Shown here one piece after another: positions 16,304 to 23,063 of a stretch of DNA of 48,321 nucleotides. Below the pieces are notes generated by a model that saw only the letters and a list, made by a program, of their open reading frames with translations, made no database searches and had not been told where the DNA came from. How positions within the stretch are numbered: position 1 is the stretch's first letter; each line of letters opens with the position of its first letter. Origin of the DNA: a virus; IMG/VR virus record IMGVR_UViG_3300010296_001812, positions 1-48,321 of that record, one strand, 5' to 3'. Position numbers and translations under genes: made by a program.

Positions 16304-16516
16304 TTACTCATTGGGTAAGGTTTCCCGTTTATCGAGATAATTAAGATTCATTGCTTCCATCTCAATTTTCTCTTTGATAGATGTCGCGATATATTTCTTA
16401 ACATCTTCAATCTCTAATTGATTGTCATCACATAGGTGGACAACCGCATCTATATATGTCAAGGACTTCTTTTTCACGGTGTCCTCAACCATACGAGTAA
16501 ATTTCTTTTTACTCAT
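16304..16516 (-). CDS. gp33: Late transcription coactivator gp33
   Basis: From ATG 16516 the protein is 70 residues: 'MSKKKFTRMVEDTV', 'LTYIDAVVHLCDDNQLEIEDVKKYI', 'SIKEKIEMEAMNLNYL'. This aligns by eye with the core of T4 gp33 (112 residues), which bridges RNA polymerase and the sliding clamp at TATAAATA promoters. The hydrophobic clamp-binding tail of T4 gp33 is missing; the protein ends 'KRETLPNE'. A longer form from TTG 16573 (89 residues) is possible. A hairpin GGATTCC/GGAATCC overlaps the Shine-Dalgarno GAGGAA before ATG 16516. The late promoters in this window are its expected targets. Confidence 0.82.
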   Translation of the reverse strand: MSKKKFTRMVEDTVKKKSLTYIDAVVHLCDDNQLEIEDVKKYIATSIKEKIEMEAMNLNYLDKRETLPNE

Positions 16517-16562
16517 GAAGTTGGATTCCTCTTCACTGGAATCCGTTCCACCGATAATTAAA

Positions 16563-17018
16563 TCAACTTTCAAATTCTTCTTTTAACTCCTGTGTCCACA
16601 TACCGACATCATCATACCAGACACCGACTGTGCGTTTCACTTCACCTTCTTTATCATATGCCTTTGCAAGACAACGATATTTGATTACACCCTCACGGTC
16701 TTCACCATAACGAAAATCCATCCAGACACCAGTAGTAAGATATTTCTTCATGTTGTAGATATAGACCTCAAGGTCTTTGTATTCCGCCCTCTCTCTCCAC
16801 GCTGTAGATTTCTTGAGATGACGTAGACCTTTAAGTTCCAACTCACAGGACTTAATCCATTGTTTTACTTTTTTCCAATGGAGATAATGGTCTTCGGAAT
16901 AATCACGAATACTCTCATGAACACCCATCCGACCATCATGACCACGAGCGGCTCTCGCTTTCGCAAGACGCTCGCTCGCCGCCTTTTTTTGTTCCGCAGT
17001 GAGTTTTCTTTTTGCCAT
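16563..17018 (-). CDS. Conserved T4-type phage protein beside gp33, unknown function
   Basis: This 151-residue protein has a strongly basic N-terminus ('AKRKLTAEQKKAASERLAKARAARG'), likely a nucleic-acid-binding helix. A mixed domain rich in Trp and Tyr follows ('DHYLHWKKVKQWIKSCE', 'LTTGVWMDFRYGEDREG', 'TVGVWYDDVGMWTQELKEEF'). No catalytic motif is recognised. A 14-base perfect palindrome lies over its start region. It lies between gp33 and a WYL_2-like gene in the same transcription direction, so a role in replication or transcription control is plausible but not shown. Confidence 0.8.
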   Translation of the reverse strand: MAKRKLTAEQKKAASERLAKARAARGHDGRMGVHESIRDYSEDHYLHWKKVKQWIKSCELELKGLRHLKKSTAWRERAEYKDLEVYIYNMKKYLTTGVWMDFRYGEDREGVIKYRCLAKAYDKEGEVKRTVGVWYDDVGMWTQELKEEFES

Positions 17019-17021
17019 ACA

Positions 17022-17291
17022 CTATATAGTGTCAAAAGTTTGCAAAGAATCTACACGAAAAGAACGCCAATCTTCGATGTCTAAATCATAGACCCGAACC
17101 GCAATCTGGTTCTTTTCGGTCTTTGCATTTGCATCAGTCTTGGGCATTTTTTCTTCGGGGATAAATTTACTATCCAGAGTTGCTCGCATGTTGCGAACCT
17201 GACCATCTTTCACTTTGATGAAAGACAGACGAACAATATTTTCCCGCAGTGTGCCTACCACACTGTCATAAGTATAATCAATTCCAGTCAT
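17022..17291 (-). CDS. Small Sm/SH3-like phage protein (WYL_2-type)
   Basis: This 89-residue protein, from ATG 17291 chosen for an AGGA seven bases upstream, has 'RLSFIKVKDGQVRNMRATLDSKFIPEEKMP' and 'IAVRVYDLDIEDWRSFRVDSL'. These blocks match a small T4-type phage family annotated as WYL_2, Sm-like SH3 beta-barrel. Its function is unknown; a nucleic-acid or ligand-binding regulatory role is the usual guess. It overlaps the upstream small gene by 14 bases. Confidence 0.78.
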   Translation of the reverse strand: MTGIDYTYDSVVGTLRENIVRLSFIKVKDGQVRNMRATLDSKFIPEEKMPKTDANAKTEKNQIAVRVYDLDIEDWRSFRVDSLQTFDTI

Positions 17292-17442
17292 TGTCATATC
17301 CTACTGTGTCTTGATAAGCATCGGTAACACCAATCTCATCGAAATAATCTTTTGTGTCATTCCAATACAGAACGTCACGGTTATCATAGTCACCTTCGAA
17401 CAGGTCTTCGGCAACTTTTTTCTTGCGGCGGTCAATCATCAT
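17278..17442 (-). CDS. Small acidic protein, unknown
   Basis: This 54-residue protein starts at ATG 17442, which overlaps the stop of the upstream gene (ATGATGA) and has GGAG before it. The sequence is basic at the start (DRRKKKVAEDLF) and then very acidic and aromatic ('YDNRDVLYWNDTKDYFDEIG'). No family is recognised. Tight coupling on both sides supports it as a real gene. Confidence 0.62.
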   Translation of the reverse strand: MMIDRRKKKVAEDLFEGDYDNRDVLYWNDTKDYFDEIGVTDAYQDTVGYDNDWN

Positions 17443-17978
17443 GCACACTCCTTCCACCAATCAGGTTTATCACGGTTTGTCCATTTAGCAAATGAACGTT
17501 TCTCATTTAGATAGTAGACACGATATGCATCTACAGGGTCTTCGCGTTTGCAATAGTCAGGCATTGCTTGTGCGAATTTTGTCAATCCCACTTTAGGGAT
17601 TTTTTTAGGTATGTTCAGTAGTATATCAGATAAACGAGTATCTGTCAAGTGATATTTTCCATACCTACGAGTATACTCTTTGCAACACTCACGGAAGTGA
17701 CGATACAACCAGAAGTAGTTCTCGTCTGACTCACGCACCCAAACGTTTGACGGGTGATTGACATGAGATGCCTTGTAAAGAGAACCATGATAATCAGGAT
17801 GCGCCCAACGTTTGATTTTGCGACCATTCGCAGTCTTGTCGATATACAAAGCACCATCAAGCACACGGTGTGCGGTTGACATCAGTTGAGCATACTCGAC
17901 AATCATCTTGACGATATGTTTGTCGCACATCATCTGTGCCGCCTTGATAGGGTCATTATCCAGATGGAAAATATTCAT
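17439..17978 (-). CDS. Conserved phage protein, unknown function
   Basis: This 179-residue protein starts 'MNIFHLDNDPIKAAQMMCDKHIVKMIVEYAQLMSTAHRVLDG' (split here from 42 residues of conserved N-terminus). Confidence 0.8.
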   Translation of the reverse strand: MNIFHLDNDPIKAAQMMCDKHIVKMIVEYAQLMSTAHRVLDGALYIDKTANGRKIKRWAHPDYHGSLYKASHVNHPSNVWVRESDENYFWLYRHFRECCKEYTRRYGKYHLTDTRLSDILLNIPKKIPKVGLTKFAQAMPDYCKREDPVDAYRVYYLNEKRSFAKWTNRDKPDWWKECA

Positions 17979-18211
17979 GCCAAACTCTCAATTTTTTTCA
18001 ATGTATCAGCAACTTCTTGAAAGGTCAAATAACCAATCACATCATCAGTAATAGGTGTATCATAACACAGTTCACCATCTTTGTCAAGCACTGCGACCTC
18101 GAAAAGTCCCATAGCGTTTCCATAACTCGTGGAATTGCAAATTACGGACGCACCATATCCATTGTTGAACTTATAGGTGTTTTGATAATTATTCTCACGC
18201 TCCGACTGCAT
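17975..18211 (-). CDS. Small conserved phage protein, unknown function
   Basis: This 78-residue protein starts at ATG 18211, chosen because GAGGGG lies upstream and the longer frame lacks conserved sequence. It reads 'YKFNNGYGASVICNSTSYG', then 'LFEVAVLDKDGELCYDTPIT' and 'DVIGYLTFQEVADTLKKIE'. I recognise this as a small conserved phage protein without a known function. It overlaps genes on both sides by a few bases, as in the rest of this early-gene run. Confidence 0.75.
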   Translation of the reverse strand: MQSERENNYQNTYKFNNGYGASVICNSTSYGNAMGLFEVAVLDKDGELCYDTPITDDVIGYLTFQEVADTLKKIESLA

Positions 18212-18443
18212 TGTAATACCCCTCTGCTTTGACACGGAACTTCGGTTCGTTGTCAAGTTGTGACACGACATAAAGTTCAGAACCAGTGAACCACGCACAC
18301 GCATCACGCATGTCATTCAGTTCGTTGATAGGAATGACCGTATCGATAGGCATCTTCCAGTTATCCATGCCTTCCGTGAGAGTGTCAAACTTCTCACGGA
18401 GAACATCGATACGTTCATCAGTAGCAAACGTCAATAACGCCAT
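18195..18443 (-). CDS. Small protein, unknown
   Basis: This 82-residue protein starts at ATG 18443, overlapping the preceding stop (TAATG). It is a soluble mixed helix/strand protein ('FATDERIDVLREKFDTL', 'SELYVVSQLDNEPKFRVKAEGYYN'). No family is recognised. It is the second gene after the early promoter at 18674. Confidence 0.68.
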   Translation of the reverse strand: MALLTFATDERIDVLREKFDTLTEGMDNWKMPIDTVIPINELNDMRDACAWFTGSELYVVSQLDNEPKFRVKAEGYYNAVGA

Positions 18444-18646
18444 TACAAAATTTCCTTTATCATCTTAATGAAGTTCTCAAGGGGCATATCAACTTCCCAG
18501 TCTTGCAAACCTTCGACTGTGCAGTAGTCACGGCGGTCAGCGCCAGGCCCATCAAGGACATCTACAAGTGTGACAACCTTGTCAACTATTTCTTGAGTCT
18601 TCAAGTCCAAATCTTCTACAATAAATGATTTACCAACTAATTCCAT
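18443..18646 (-). CDS. Small acidic protein, unknown, first gene of an early operon
   Basis: This 67-residue protein starts at ATG 18646 (MELVGKSFIVEDLDLKTQ) with AAAGGAGAAAG upstream. A longer frame to 18688 is rejected because it would run through the -10 box of the promoter at 18674. The content is acidic with 'VVTLVDVLDGPGADRRDYCTVEGL', perhaps a small beta-barrel. It is a probable early gene of unknown function. Confidence 0.7.
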   Translation of the reverse strand: MELVGKSFIVEDLDLKTQEIVDKVVTLVDVLDGPGADRRDYCTVEGLQDWEVDMPLENFIKMIKEIL

Positions 18647-18673
18647 AATCTTTCTCCTTTCGACTATATTAGT

Positions 18674-18702
18674 ATAATAACAAATCAATCAAGAATTGTC
18701 AA
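18674..18702 (-). promoter_or_regulatory. Sigma70-type early promoter
   Basis: TTGACA (18702-18697), 17-base spacer, TATTAT (18679-18674). It is preceded by GC and followed by the leader TATAGTCGAAAGGAG. The -35 box lies inside the last codons of the upstream 55-residue gene. Confidence 0.82.
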
Positions 18703-18856
18703 GCATTAATGACGCTCTTGCAATATCAAATTGTTCTTCCAAGAAACTTTTATTTTTCTGAACATACTGTTTGTATGTCAATGTTTCCTGTTTCCAAGCG
18801 AGACGTTCATCGAGATTCTTACGATACATCTCACGACAAAATTCTTCAAAAGTCAT
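18689..18856 (-). CDS. Small charged protein, unknown (55 aa)
   Basis: The frame encodes 55 residues starting 'MTFEEFCREMYRKNLDERLA' and continuing as a charged helix. Its ATG overlaps the stop of the upstream gene (ATGA). Its last codons contain the -35 box of the next early promoter. No family is recognised; it is likely an all-helical small protein. Confidence 0.6.
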   Translation of the reverse strand: MTFEEFCREMYRKNLDERLAWKQETLTYKQYVQKNKSFLEEQFDIARASLMLDNS

Positions 18857-19050
18857 CAGTTCAACTCCCGAAATTGATAGAGGAACATCTCTGCGTCACG
18901 CAAGTGCATGAACCCCTCGACATACGTTTCTTGTCCAGACGGATAGACCTTGACTTCCCAAAGACCATCTTTAGTCTGACCCAAAAATTCTGCCATAGTT
19001 TCATTATGCATTTTACTCTCCATTACTGCATCATCAATCCAACCACACAT
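18856..19050 (-). CDS. Small protein, unknown (64 aa)
   Basis: This 64-residue protein ('MCGWIDDAVMESKMHNETMAE' region, then 'DGLWEVKVYPSGQETYVEGFMHLRDAEMFL') overlaps its neighbours by one base upstream (TAATG) and four bases downstream (ATGA). It is likely a small alpha/beta protein. No family is recognised. Confidence 0.65.
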   Translation of the reverse strand: MCGWIDDAVMESKMHNETMAEFLGQTKDGLWEVKVYPSGQETYVEGFMHLRDAEMFLYQFRELN

Positions 19051-19292
19051 TAAGCGGCTTCCTTAATAAATAACTTACTCATACCTTCATACACAATATT
19101 GAAAGCGTTTACTTCATAAATGTATTGGTCATAGAAATCGTCTTCAGTCATATAATCATCCAAGACATCTTCCCAAATTATGTTCATGTTTTCCAGACCT
19201 TTAAGAAGGTCACCACAACCACAACCCGTCATGAGCGCAACCGCATCATCCCAAGACATATCCATTTTATAGTAATCAGAAATCTTAAACAT
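19050..19292 (-). CDS. Small acidic protein, unknown
   Basis: From ATG 19292 the protein is 80 residues (MFKISDYYKMDMSWDDAVAL, then GCGCGDLL). Other starts at 19319 or 19337 would overlap the upstream gene more. I prefer 19292 because it lies eight bases after the upstream stop. It is acidic and helical with a Cys-Gly-Cys-Gly turn. Function unknown. Confidence 0.62.
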   Translation of the reverse strand: MFKISDYYKMDMSWDDAVALMTGCGCGDLLKGLENMNIIWEDVLDDYMTEDDFYDQYIYEVNAFNIVYEGMSKLFIKEAA

Positions 19293-19299
19293 TACATTA

Positions 19300-19455
19300 T
19301 TACCGGCCAGTGACCGCATCCTCTCCAAATTCTTCAATCAAAGCATCATGTTCAGGCGTTCCCGCATAATACTCACAGAAACTATCAACACAGTGACCAC
19401 TGATGTCATTCTCTTCACCACAGAAATCACACTCTCCGTAATCAAATTCATCCAT
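19300..19455 (-). CDS. Small zinc-ribbon-like protein (51 aa)
   Basis: The frame encodes 51 residues beginning MDEFDYGECDFCGEENDISG, followed by 'HCVDSFCEYY'. Cys9-x2-Cys12 with Cys22 and Cys27 (and His21) could bind zinc. AAAGGAAAGATT precedes the ATG. It is the first gene after the early promoter at 19484. Function unknown; small phage zinc proteins often modify host transcription, but that is only a suggestion. Confidence 0.66.
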   Translation of the reverse strand: MDEFDYGECDFCGEENDISGHCVDSFCEYYAGTPEHDALIEEFGEDAVTGR

Positions 19456-19483
19456 AATCTTTCCTTTCAATCAACTATATCTT

Positions 19484-19512
19484 ACTATAACAACAAGAAC
19501 ATAATTTGTCAA
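19484..19512 (-). promoter_or_regulatory. Sigma70-type early promoter
   Basis: TTGACA (19512-19507), 17-base spacer, TATAGT (19489-19484). It is preceded by AAAAAAGTGC and followed by the conserved leader TATAGTTGATTGAAAGGA before ATG 19455. Confidence 0.85.
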
Positions 19513-19531
19513 GCACTTTTTTACCGATACT

Positions 19532-19798
19532 CTAAGCAGAACCTACTGAAGAAAGCTGCCACTGCTTAACACCTTCTTCCCAAAGAATTTTGGCACCATC
19601 ATCGGTTTCAAACCCTGAACCTTCGTCAGCAGCAAAATCCATACTAGAAGAAAAGAAGATATCATCAAAGTCAGGGTCGATATCAAACTTCTGTAAGTAG
19701 TAATTAAGAGTCTTAGCGGTTTTAATGTTGCTGACAAGCTGACCATTATCACCATTAAGTGTCAATCCACCATTTTCTGCAAAAACTGTAATCATCAT
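19532..19798 (-). CDS. Small acidic protein, unknown (88 aa)
   Basis: From ATG 19798 (AAAGGAACTCATT upstream) the protein reads 'MMITVFAENGGLTLNGDNGQ', 'TAKTLNYYLQKFDIDPDFDD', 'DFAADEGSGFETDDG'. A longer frame reaching 19846 is rejected because it crosses the -10 box of the promoter at 19828. It is soluble and acidic with no family recognised. It has its own early promoter. Confidence 0.68.
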   Translation of the reverse strand: MMITVFAENGGLTLNGDNGQLVSNIKTAKTLNYYLQKFDIDPDFDDIFFSSSMDFAADEGSGFETDDGAKILWEEGVKQWQLSSVGSA

Positions 19799-19827
19799 AA
19801 TGAGTTCCTTTCTCTCAACTATAATTA

Positions 19828-19856
19828 ACCGTAACATATAAAACATATAATGTCAA
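19828..19856 (-). promoter_or_regulatory. Sigma70-type early promoter
   Basis: TTGACA (19856-19851), 17-base spacer, TACGGT (19833-19828). It is preceded by AAAAAAGTGC and followed by TATAGTTGAGAGAAAGGA. The -10 is weak but spacing and flanks match the other copies. Confidence 0.75.
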
Positions 19857-19879
19857 GCACTTTTTTAATGTTTTTTTCT

Positions 19880-19887
19880 TATAAATA
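19880..19887 (+). promoter_or_regulatory. T4-type late promoter TATAAATA
   Basis: A perfect plus-strand octamer, 21 bases before ATG 19909, with a normal Shine-Dalgarno (ATAGGAGA) between. It lies back to back with the early promoter at 19828. Confidence 0.8.
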
Positions 19888-19908
19888 GAAGAAATATAGG
19901 AGACCAAT

Positions 19909-20178
19909 ATGGCAGACGATTTATTTGATTTTGGGTTTACCCTTGTAGATGAGAACGAACTGGAAGCAGTCCAGACCGCTACCGCACAGGTCGCATCAGT
20001 ATCCTCTAGTGCGGATGAAACTCAGGCAAAACTCGATAAATTATTTAACGCAATCCAACCATTGTTGAACAATCTTAAATTGAACCCTGAGAAGGAATAC
20101 ATTCTGTGGCCTAATCGCACAGAGAAGATTGAACAATTCGAAGACCACATTCAAGCAATCTATCAAGGCGATAAGTAA
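19909..20178 (+). CDS. Small conserved T4-type marine phage protein
   Basis: This 89-residue protein has an N-terminal 'DDLFDFGFTLVDENELEAVQ' and a C-terminal helix-turn block 'LDKLFNAIQPLLNNLKLNPEKEYILWPNR' followed by 'EKIEQFEDHI'. I recognise this pattern from other marine T4-type phages, where it is unassigned. It probably forms a coiled coil with a short structured end. It starts a plus-strand unit behind a late promoter and overlaps the next gene by one base (TAATG). Confidence 0.8.
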   Translation: MADDLFDFGFTLVDENELEAVQTATAQVASVSSSADETQAKLDKLFNAIQPLLNNLKLNPEKEYILWPNRTEKIEQFEDHIQAIYQGDK

Positions 20179-21056
20179 TGATTCTATACAGGTCACAACC
20201 CAGAAGTTATGATACTAATAACATTATCAACTTAGAAACTAAAAGAAATCTCGTTAACAGAATTTTAGAAACGGAATCTAAATTCAATGACCGTGGTTTA
20301 GTCAGAGACGATATTATTTCCATGATGAGTGATGCTACAGTCCTTGATGGATTGTTGTGTTTATCTGCGTATCAAACTATTCTTGTCGTGACCTCATTTA
20401 GTAAACATAACTACCCCGACAGAATGAGAGATACGATGTATCGTCCAATAAAAAGTGCGGGCGACCATATGTTACCTATAGTTCATGCGATGAATGAATC
20501 TTTATCTGAGATGTATGTAACCCAAGCAGATGACGTTGATAACTATTATACCAAACTTTATGATGAATTTGATATCCCCTATGTAACAGTTGATGATTAT
20601 TTTAGATTAGATAATGATTTCAAACCAAGAAAATTAATGAGAACTCGCCTTAAAAATGGAGAAAATTTTTCGGGAACTCGAACAGGTAAAGACGTTATCT
20701 TTGATGCTGTTGTTCTTCTAGGTTGCGAATCTATGTTGCGTGGAAAACATAAAGTAGAAGATATTAGAAAAAAGTTTCAACCATACTGCACCGACCATTT
20801 TGATTTAATTGACGTTTATCGAGGCGATTTTAGAAAAATTACGGGTAAATCTGCAAATATAGATACAATAGTAAATAAGTTTATTAATGTTGTCAACACA
20901 CCTAAAAAGGTATATGACAACAATTCTTTGTATGATACAAGACAATTTGACATACGTTATGTTGATGTTGTTAGAACAAAATATCAGTTGATGTATAAAA
21001 GACTCGGCGAAAATATAAAAAATGTAAATGATTATTTCAGAGTTTATAAATCATGA
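20178..21056 (+). CDS. Unknown protein, paralogue of the next gene
   Basis: This 292-residue protein of unknown family shares a block with its downstream neighbour: 'FDAVVLLGCE...EDIRKKFQPYCTDHFDLIDVYRGD' here against 'FDAVVLIGID...SDIKDDFASYCTSDFELMDIYHRGE' there. Possible beta strands in order (ILVVTSF, MYVTQADD, FDAVVLLG, FDLIDVY) suggest a Rossmann-like, perhaps methyltransferase-like, fold. No glycine-rich cofactor loop is visible. It is AT-richer than the structural genes and overlaps its neighbours. Late promoter control is implied by the octamer at 19880. Confidence 0.75.
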   Translation: MILYRSQPRSYDTNNIINLETKRNLVNRILETESKFNDRGLVRDDIISMMSDATVLDGLLCLSAYQTILVVTSFSKHNYPDRMRDTMYRPIKSAGDHMLPIVHAMNESLSEMYVTQADDVDNYYTKLYDEFDIPYVTVDDYFRLDNDFKPRKLMRTRLKNGENFSGTRTGKDVIFDAVVLLGCESMLRGKHKVEDIRKKFQPYCTDHFDLIDVYRGDFRKITGKSANIDTIVNKFINVVNTPKKVYDNNSLYDTRQFDIRYVDVVRTKYQLMYKRLGENIKNVNDYFRVYKS

Positions 21057-21910
21057 GTAACACAGATACCTATATTATCAGAAGTAGAAATAATGATGAA
21101 TTCAAACTTGAATTATTATTTCCTCTCGCCGTAAATCGTTTTACGAAAAACATTATAGAATACGCACAAGACCCAATACACGGTTGGCAACCATCGGAAG
21201 CTAGTGGTCAATTATCTTATGATAAGTGGGGACAGTTAGTTCAATATATTATAGTTGCATATAATTTAGTTACATATCAGGGATATGATAATGTTCTTAT
21301 CATACCAAACTTTACAAATGATAAGTATCCTCGTATTCAGAAAGAGAATGGAATTGTCGAAGACAACATATCTGGGAATATGATAGGTGTAGTAAACACT
21401 GCATTTAGTCTTTCTGATACAACGAACATTTATACCGCATTTCCTGAAGGTGATAACTTTGCAAAGTATTTATTGGAAATGTATGATTCCAGTAAAGTCC
21501 TAACATCAAATAAAATGTATGAAATGGGAGATGAGACATACGAGATAACTGTGCCTGAAGGAGTTAAGTTTGATGCAGTAGTTCTAATTGGTATTGATAT
21601 CAATGAAGGAGAATCATTCTCTGCATCAGATATCAAAGATGACTTTGCATCATATTGCACATCAGACTTTGAGTTGATGGACATATACCATAGAGGGGAG
21701 AGTGATGTTGAGGCTTTTAAACGTGATGATTATTTAGAAACTCTGTCACAAACAACTAGACTTACGGGTGATGAAAAAGATAATATTGCAATGTCTAACT
21801 TTATAAATAACTACAGTTATAGAAAAGATGGTTTCGGTGATACAGATTTTATTAATCACCTTTTACCAAAGTCTGCTGAGATAATAAGAAATAGTGTAAA
21901 AATTTACTAA
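21053..21910 (+). CDS. Unknown protein, paralogue of the preceding gene
   Basis: This 285-residue protein shares the FDAVV(L)IG...YCTxDFEL(M)D(I)Y block with the protein encoded at 20178 and a similar order of putative strands (VLIIPNF, IYTAFPEG, FDAVVLIG, FELMDIY). The rest is strongly diverged, so the duplication is old or the two were acquired as a pair. It overlaps the upstream gene by four bases (ATGA) and the kinase by one (TAATG). A TATAAATA octamer occurs inside it at 21802. Function unknown. Confidence 0.75.
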   Translation: MSNTDTYIIRSRNNDEFKLELLFPLAVNRFTKNIIEYAQDPIHGWQPSEASGQLSYDKWGQLVQYIIVAYNLVTYQGYDNVLIIPNFTNDKYPRIQKENGIVEDNISGNMIGVVNTAFSLSDTTNIYTAFPEGDNFAKYLLEMYDSSKVLTSNKMYEMGDETYEITVPEGVKFDAVVLIGIDINEGESFSASDIKDDFASYCTSDFELMDIYHRGESDVEAFKRDDYLETLSQTTRLTGDEKDNIAMSNFINNYSYRKDGFGDTDFINHLLPKSAEIIRNSVKIY

Positions 21911-22587
21911 TGATTAAATTTAAGACATTCATGAATGAGGGTGTAGATGACCCCGCAATCTTTAAGGCAGTGTTCCTTGCGGGTGGGCCTGGCTCTGGCA
22001 AATCATTTATCGTAGGTAAGACTGGTCTTCCCGCATTGGGTATGAAAGTTGTAAACTCTGACGATGCATTTGAAACCGCAATGAAAAAGGCGGGTAAGAA
22101 AATGACATCAGACGAAATCTTCTCTGACGAAGGTCAAGCAATTCGTGACCGTTCCAAAAGATTAACAGCAAAAAAACAAGCGATGTATATCACAGGTCGT
22201 TTAGGTTTGGTTATTGATGGAACTGGTAAAGACCCTGATAAGATTAAGAAACAAGCAAAAACATTACAAGACCTCGGATATGATACCATGATGATTCTTG
22301 TGAATACCACTCTCGAAGTTGCGATTGATAGAGATAAAGATAGAGATAGAACTCTAGGTGACAAAGAGGTTACAAAATATTGGACAACAGTTCAAAAGAA
22401 TATTGGAGCCTTACAACAGATATTTGGTAAGAAGAAGTTTATTATAGTTGACAACACTGATATAAAAAATACCGAAAAAGAAACTACTCGTGCATATCGA
22501 GATGTGAAAAAGTTTCTCGATAAAGAACCTGAAAATGCACTTGCGAAGAAGTGGATTAAACAGGAACGCGAGAAGAAGAAACGTTAG
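21910..22587 (+). CDS. P-loop kinase with capsid-targeting-like N-terminus
   Basis: This 225-residue P-loop protein has Walker A at 25-32 (GGPGSGKS), 'VVNSDDAFE' as a substrate-binding strand, 'LVIDGTGKDPDKIKKQ' and 'MILVNTTLEVAIDRDKDRDR', the pattern of zeta-toxin/polynucleotide-kinase-like small-molecule kinases. The substrate is unknown. The N-terminus 'MIKFKTFMNEGVDD' resembles the 'MKT(F/Y)xEFxxE' head-targeting peptides of T4 internal proteins, ending in a possible gp21 protease site (MNE|G). I infer that it could be packaged in the head. The C-terminus is very basic (KKWIKQEREKKKR). Confidence 0.8.
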   Translation: MIKFKTFMNEGVDDPAIFKAVFLAGGPGSGKSFIVGKTGLPALGMKVVNSDDAFETAMKKAGKKMTSDEIFSDEGQAIRDRSKRLTAKKQAMYITGRLGLVIDGTGKDPDKIKKQAKTLQDLGYDTMMILVNTTLEVAIDRDKDRDRTLGDKEVTKYWTTVQKNIGALQQIFGKKKFIIVDNTDIKNTEKETTRAYRDVKKFLDKEPENALAKKWIKQEREKKKR

Positions 22588-22708
22588 TTTCTAACTCTTT
22601 AACTTTCTCTTCAAGTTGTCGAACACGTTCCTCAAGAGTAGGATTTCTCCTCACACTCTCCTTATATTTACGATACATGTATCGGTCATATGATTCACGC
22701 TGCGTCAT
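22556..22708 (-). CDS. Small coiled-coil protein (50 aa)
   Basis: The frame encodes 50 residues beginning 'MTQRESYDRYMYRKYKESVR', followed by heptad-like 'LEERVRQLEEKVKELE'. It overlaps the upstream small gene by 14 bases and the convergent kinase gene by 32 bases at its 3' end. Function unknown; probably a helical, dimerising small protein. Confidence 0.58.
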   Translation of the reverse strand: MTQRESYDRYMYRKYKESVRRNPTLEERVRQLEEKVKELETNVSSSRVPV

Positions 22709-22868
22709 AGTCAACCCTTCCTAGTCGATGAAGGAGACTCGAAATCTTACGAGCCTCCTCATCATTTAGACTGTTACCGTAATTATGCATATACACTTGT
22801 AATGCTTTACGAATGACTGCATAGTCATCTGGAGCAAAGACCGCACGGGGACGATACTTTTCGGTCAT
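22695..22868 (-). CDS. Small protein, unknown (57 aa)
   Basis: The frame encodes 57 residues ('MTEKYRPRAVFAPDDYAVIR', then helical 'KALQVYMHNYGNSLNDEEAR', ending 'DYDAA'). It is coupled to the upstream membrane protein by a one-base overlap (TAATG). No family is recognised. Codon pattern and tight packing support it. Confidence 0.6.
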   Translation of the reverse strand: MTEKYRPRAVFAPDDYAVIRKALQVYMHNYGNSLNDEEARKISSLLHRLGRVDYDAA

Positions 22869-23059
22869 TAGTTAGCACGTTCCCAATATTGGATACCTTC
22901 TGCAACCATAAGAAATACGCCCGCGACCAGTCCAACAATACTGAAATCTATAAGACTGAGAGCGGTTAACGCTCCGCCAAGACCAATACCAACGATGTTC
23001 GATGTAGTCGTGCTGAAGAAATTCAACACTTGTTCTTTTGCATATAATACTTTATCCAT
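22868..23059 (-). CDS. Small membrane protein with two hydrophobic segments
   Basis: This 63-residue protein has a short soluble N-terminus (MDKVLYAKEQVLNFFSTTTS) and two adjoining hydrophobic stretches (IVGIGLGGALTALSL and IVGLVAGVFLMVAEGI), a likely membrane hairpin, then a short charged end (QYWERAN). Size and layout would suit a holin or an inner-membrane accessory protein, but no lysis gene is next to it, so the role stays open. It is co-directional with the tRNA-Arg unit. Confidence 0.72.
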   Translation of the reverse strand: MDKVLYAKEQVLNFFSTTTSNIVGIGLGGALTALSLIDFSIVGLVAGVFLMVAEGIQYWERAN

Positions 23060-23063
23060 AATA

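Noticed and set aside
21802-21809. TATAAATA inside the 21053 gene as a late promoter of the kinase
   Set aside because: It encodes part of the protein (Phe-Ile-Asn-Asn region) and lies about 100 bases before the kinase ATG. It could be real, but chance occurrence in AT-rich coding sequence is as likely, so no feature is listed.
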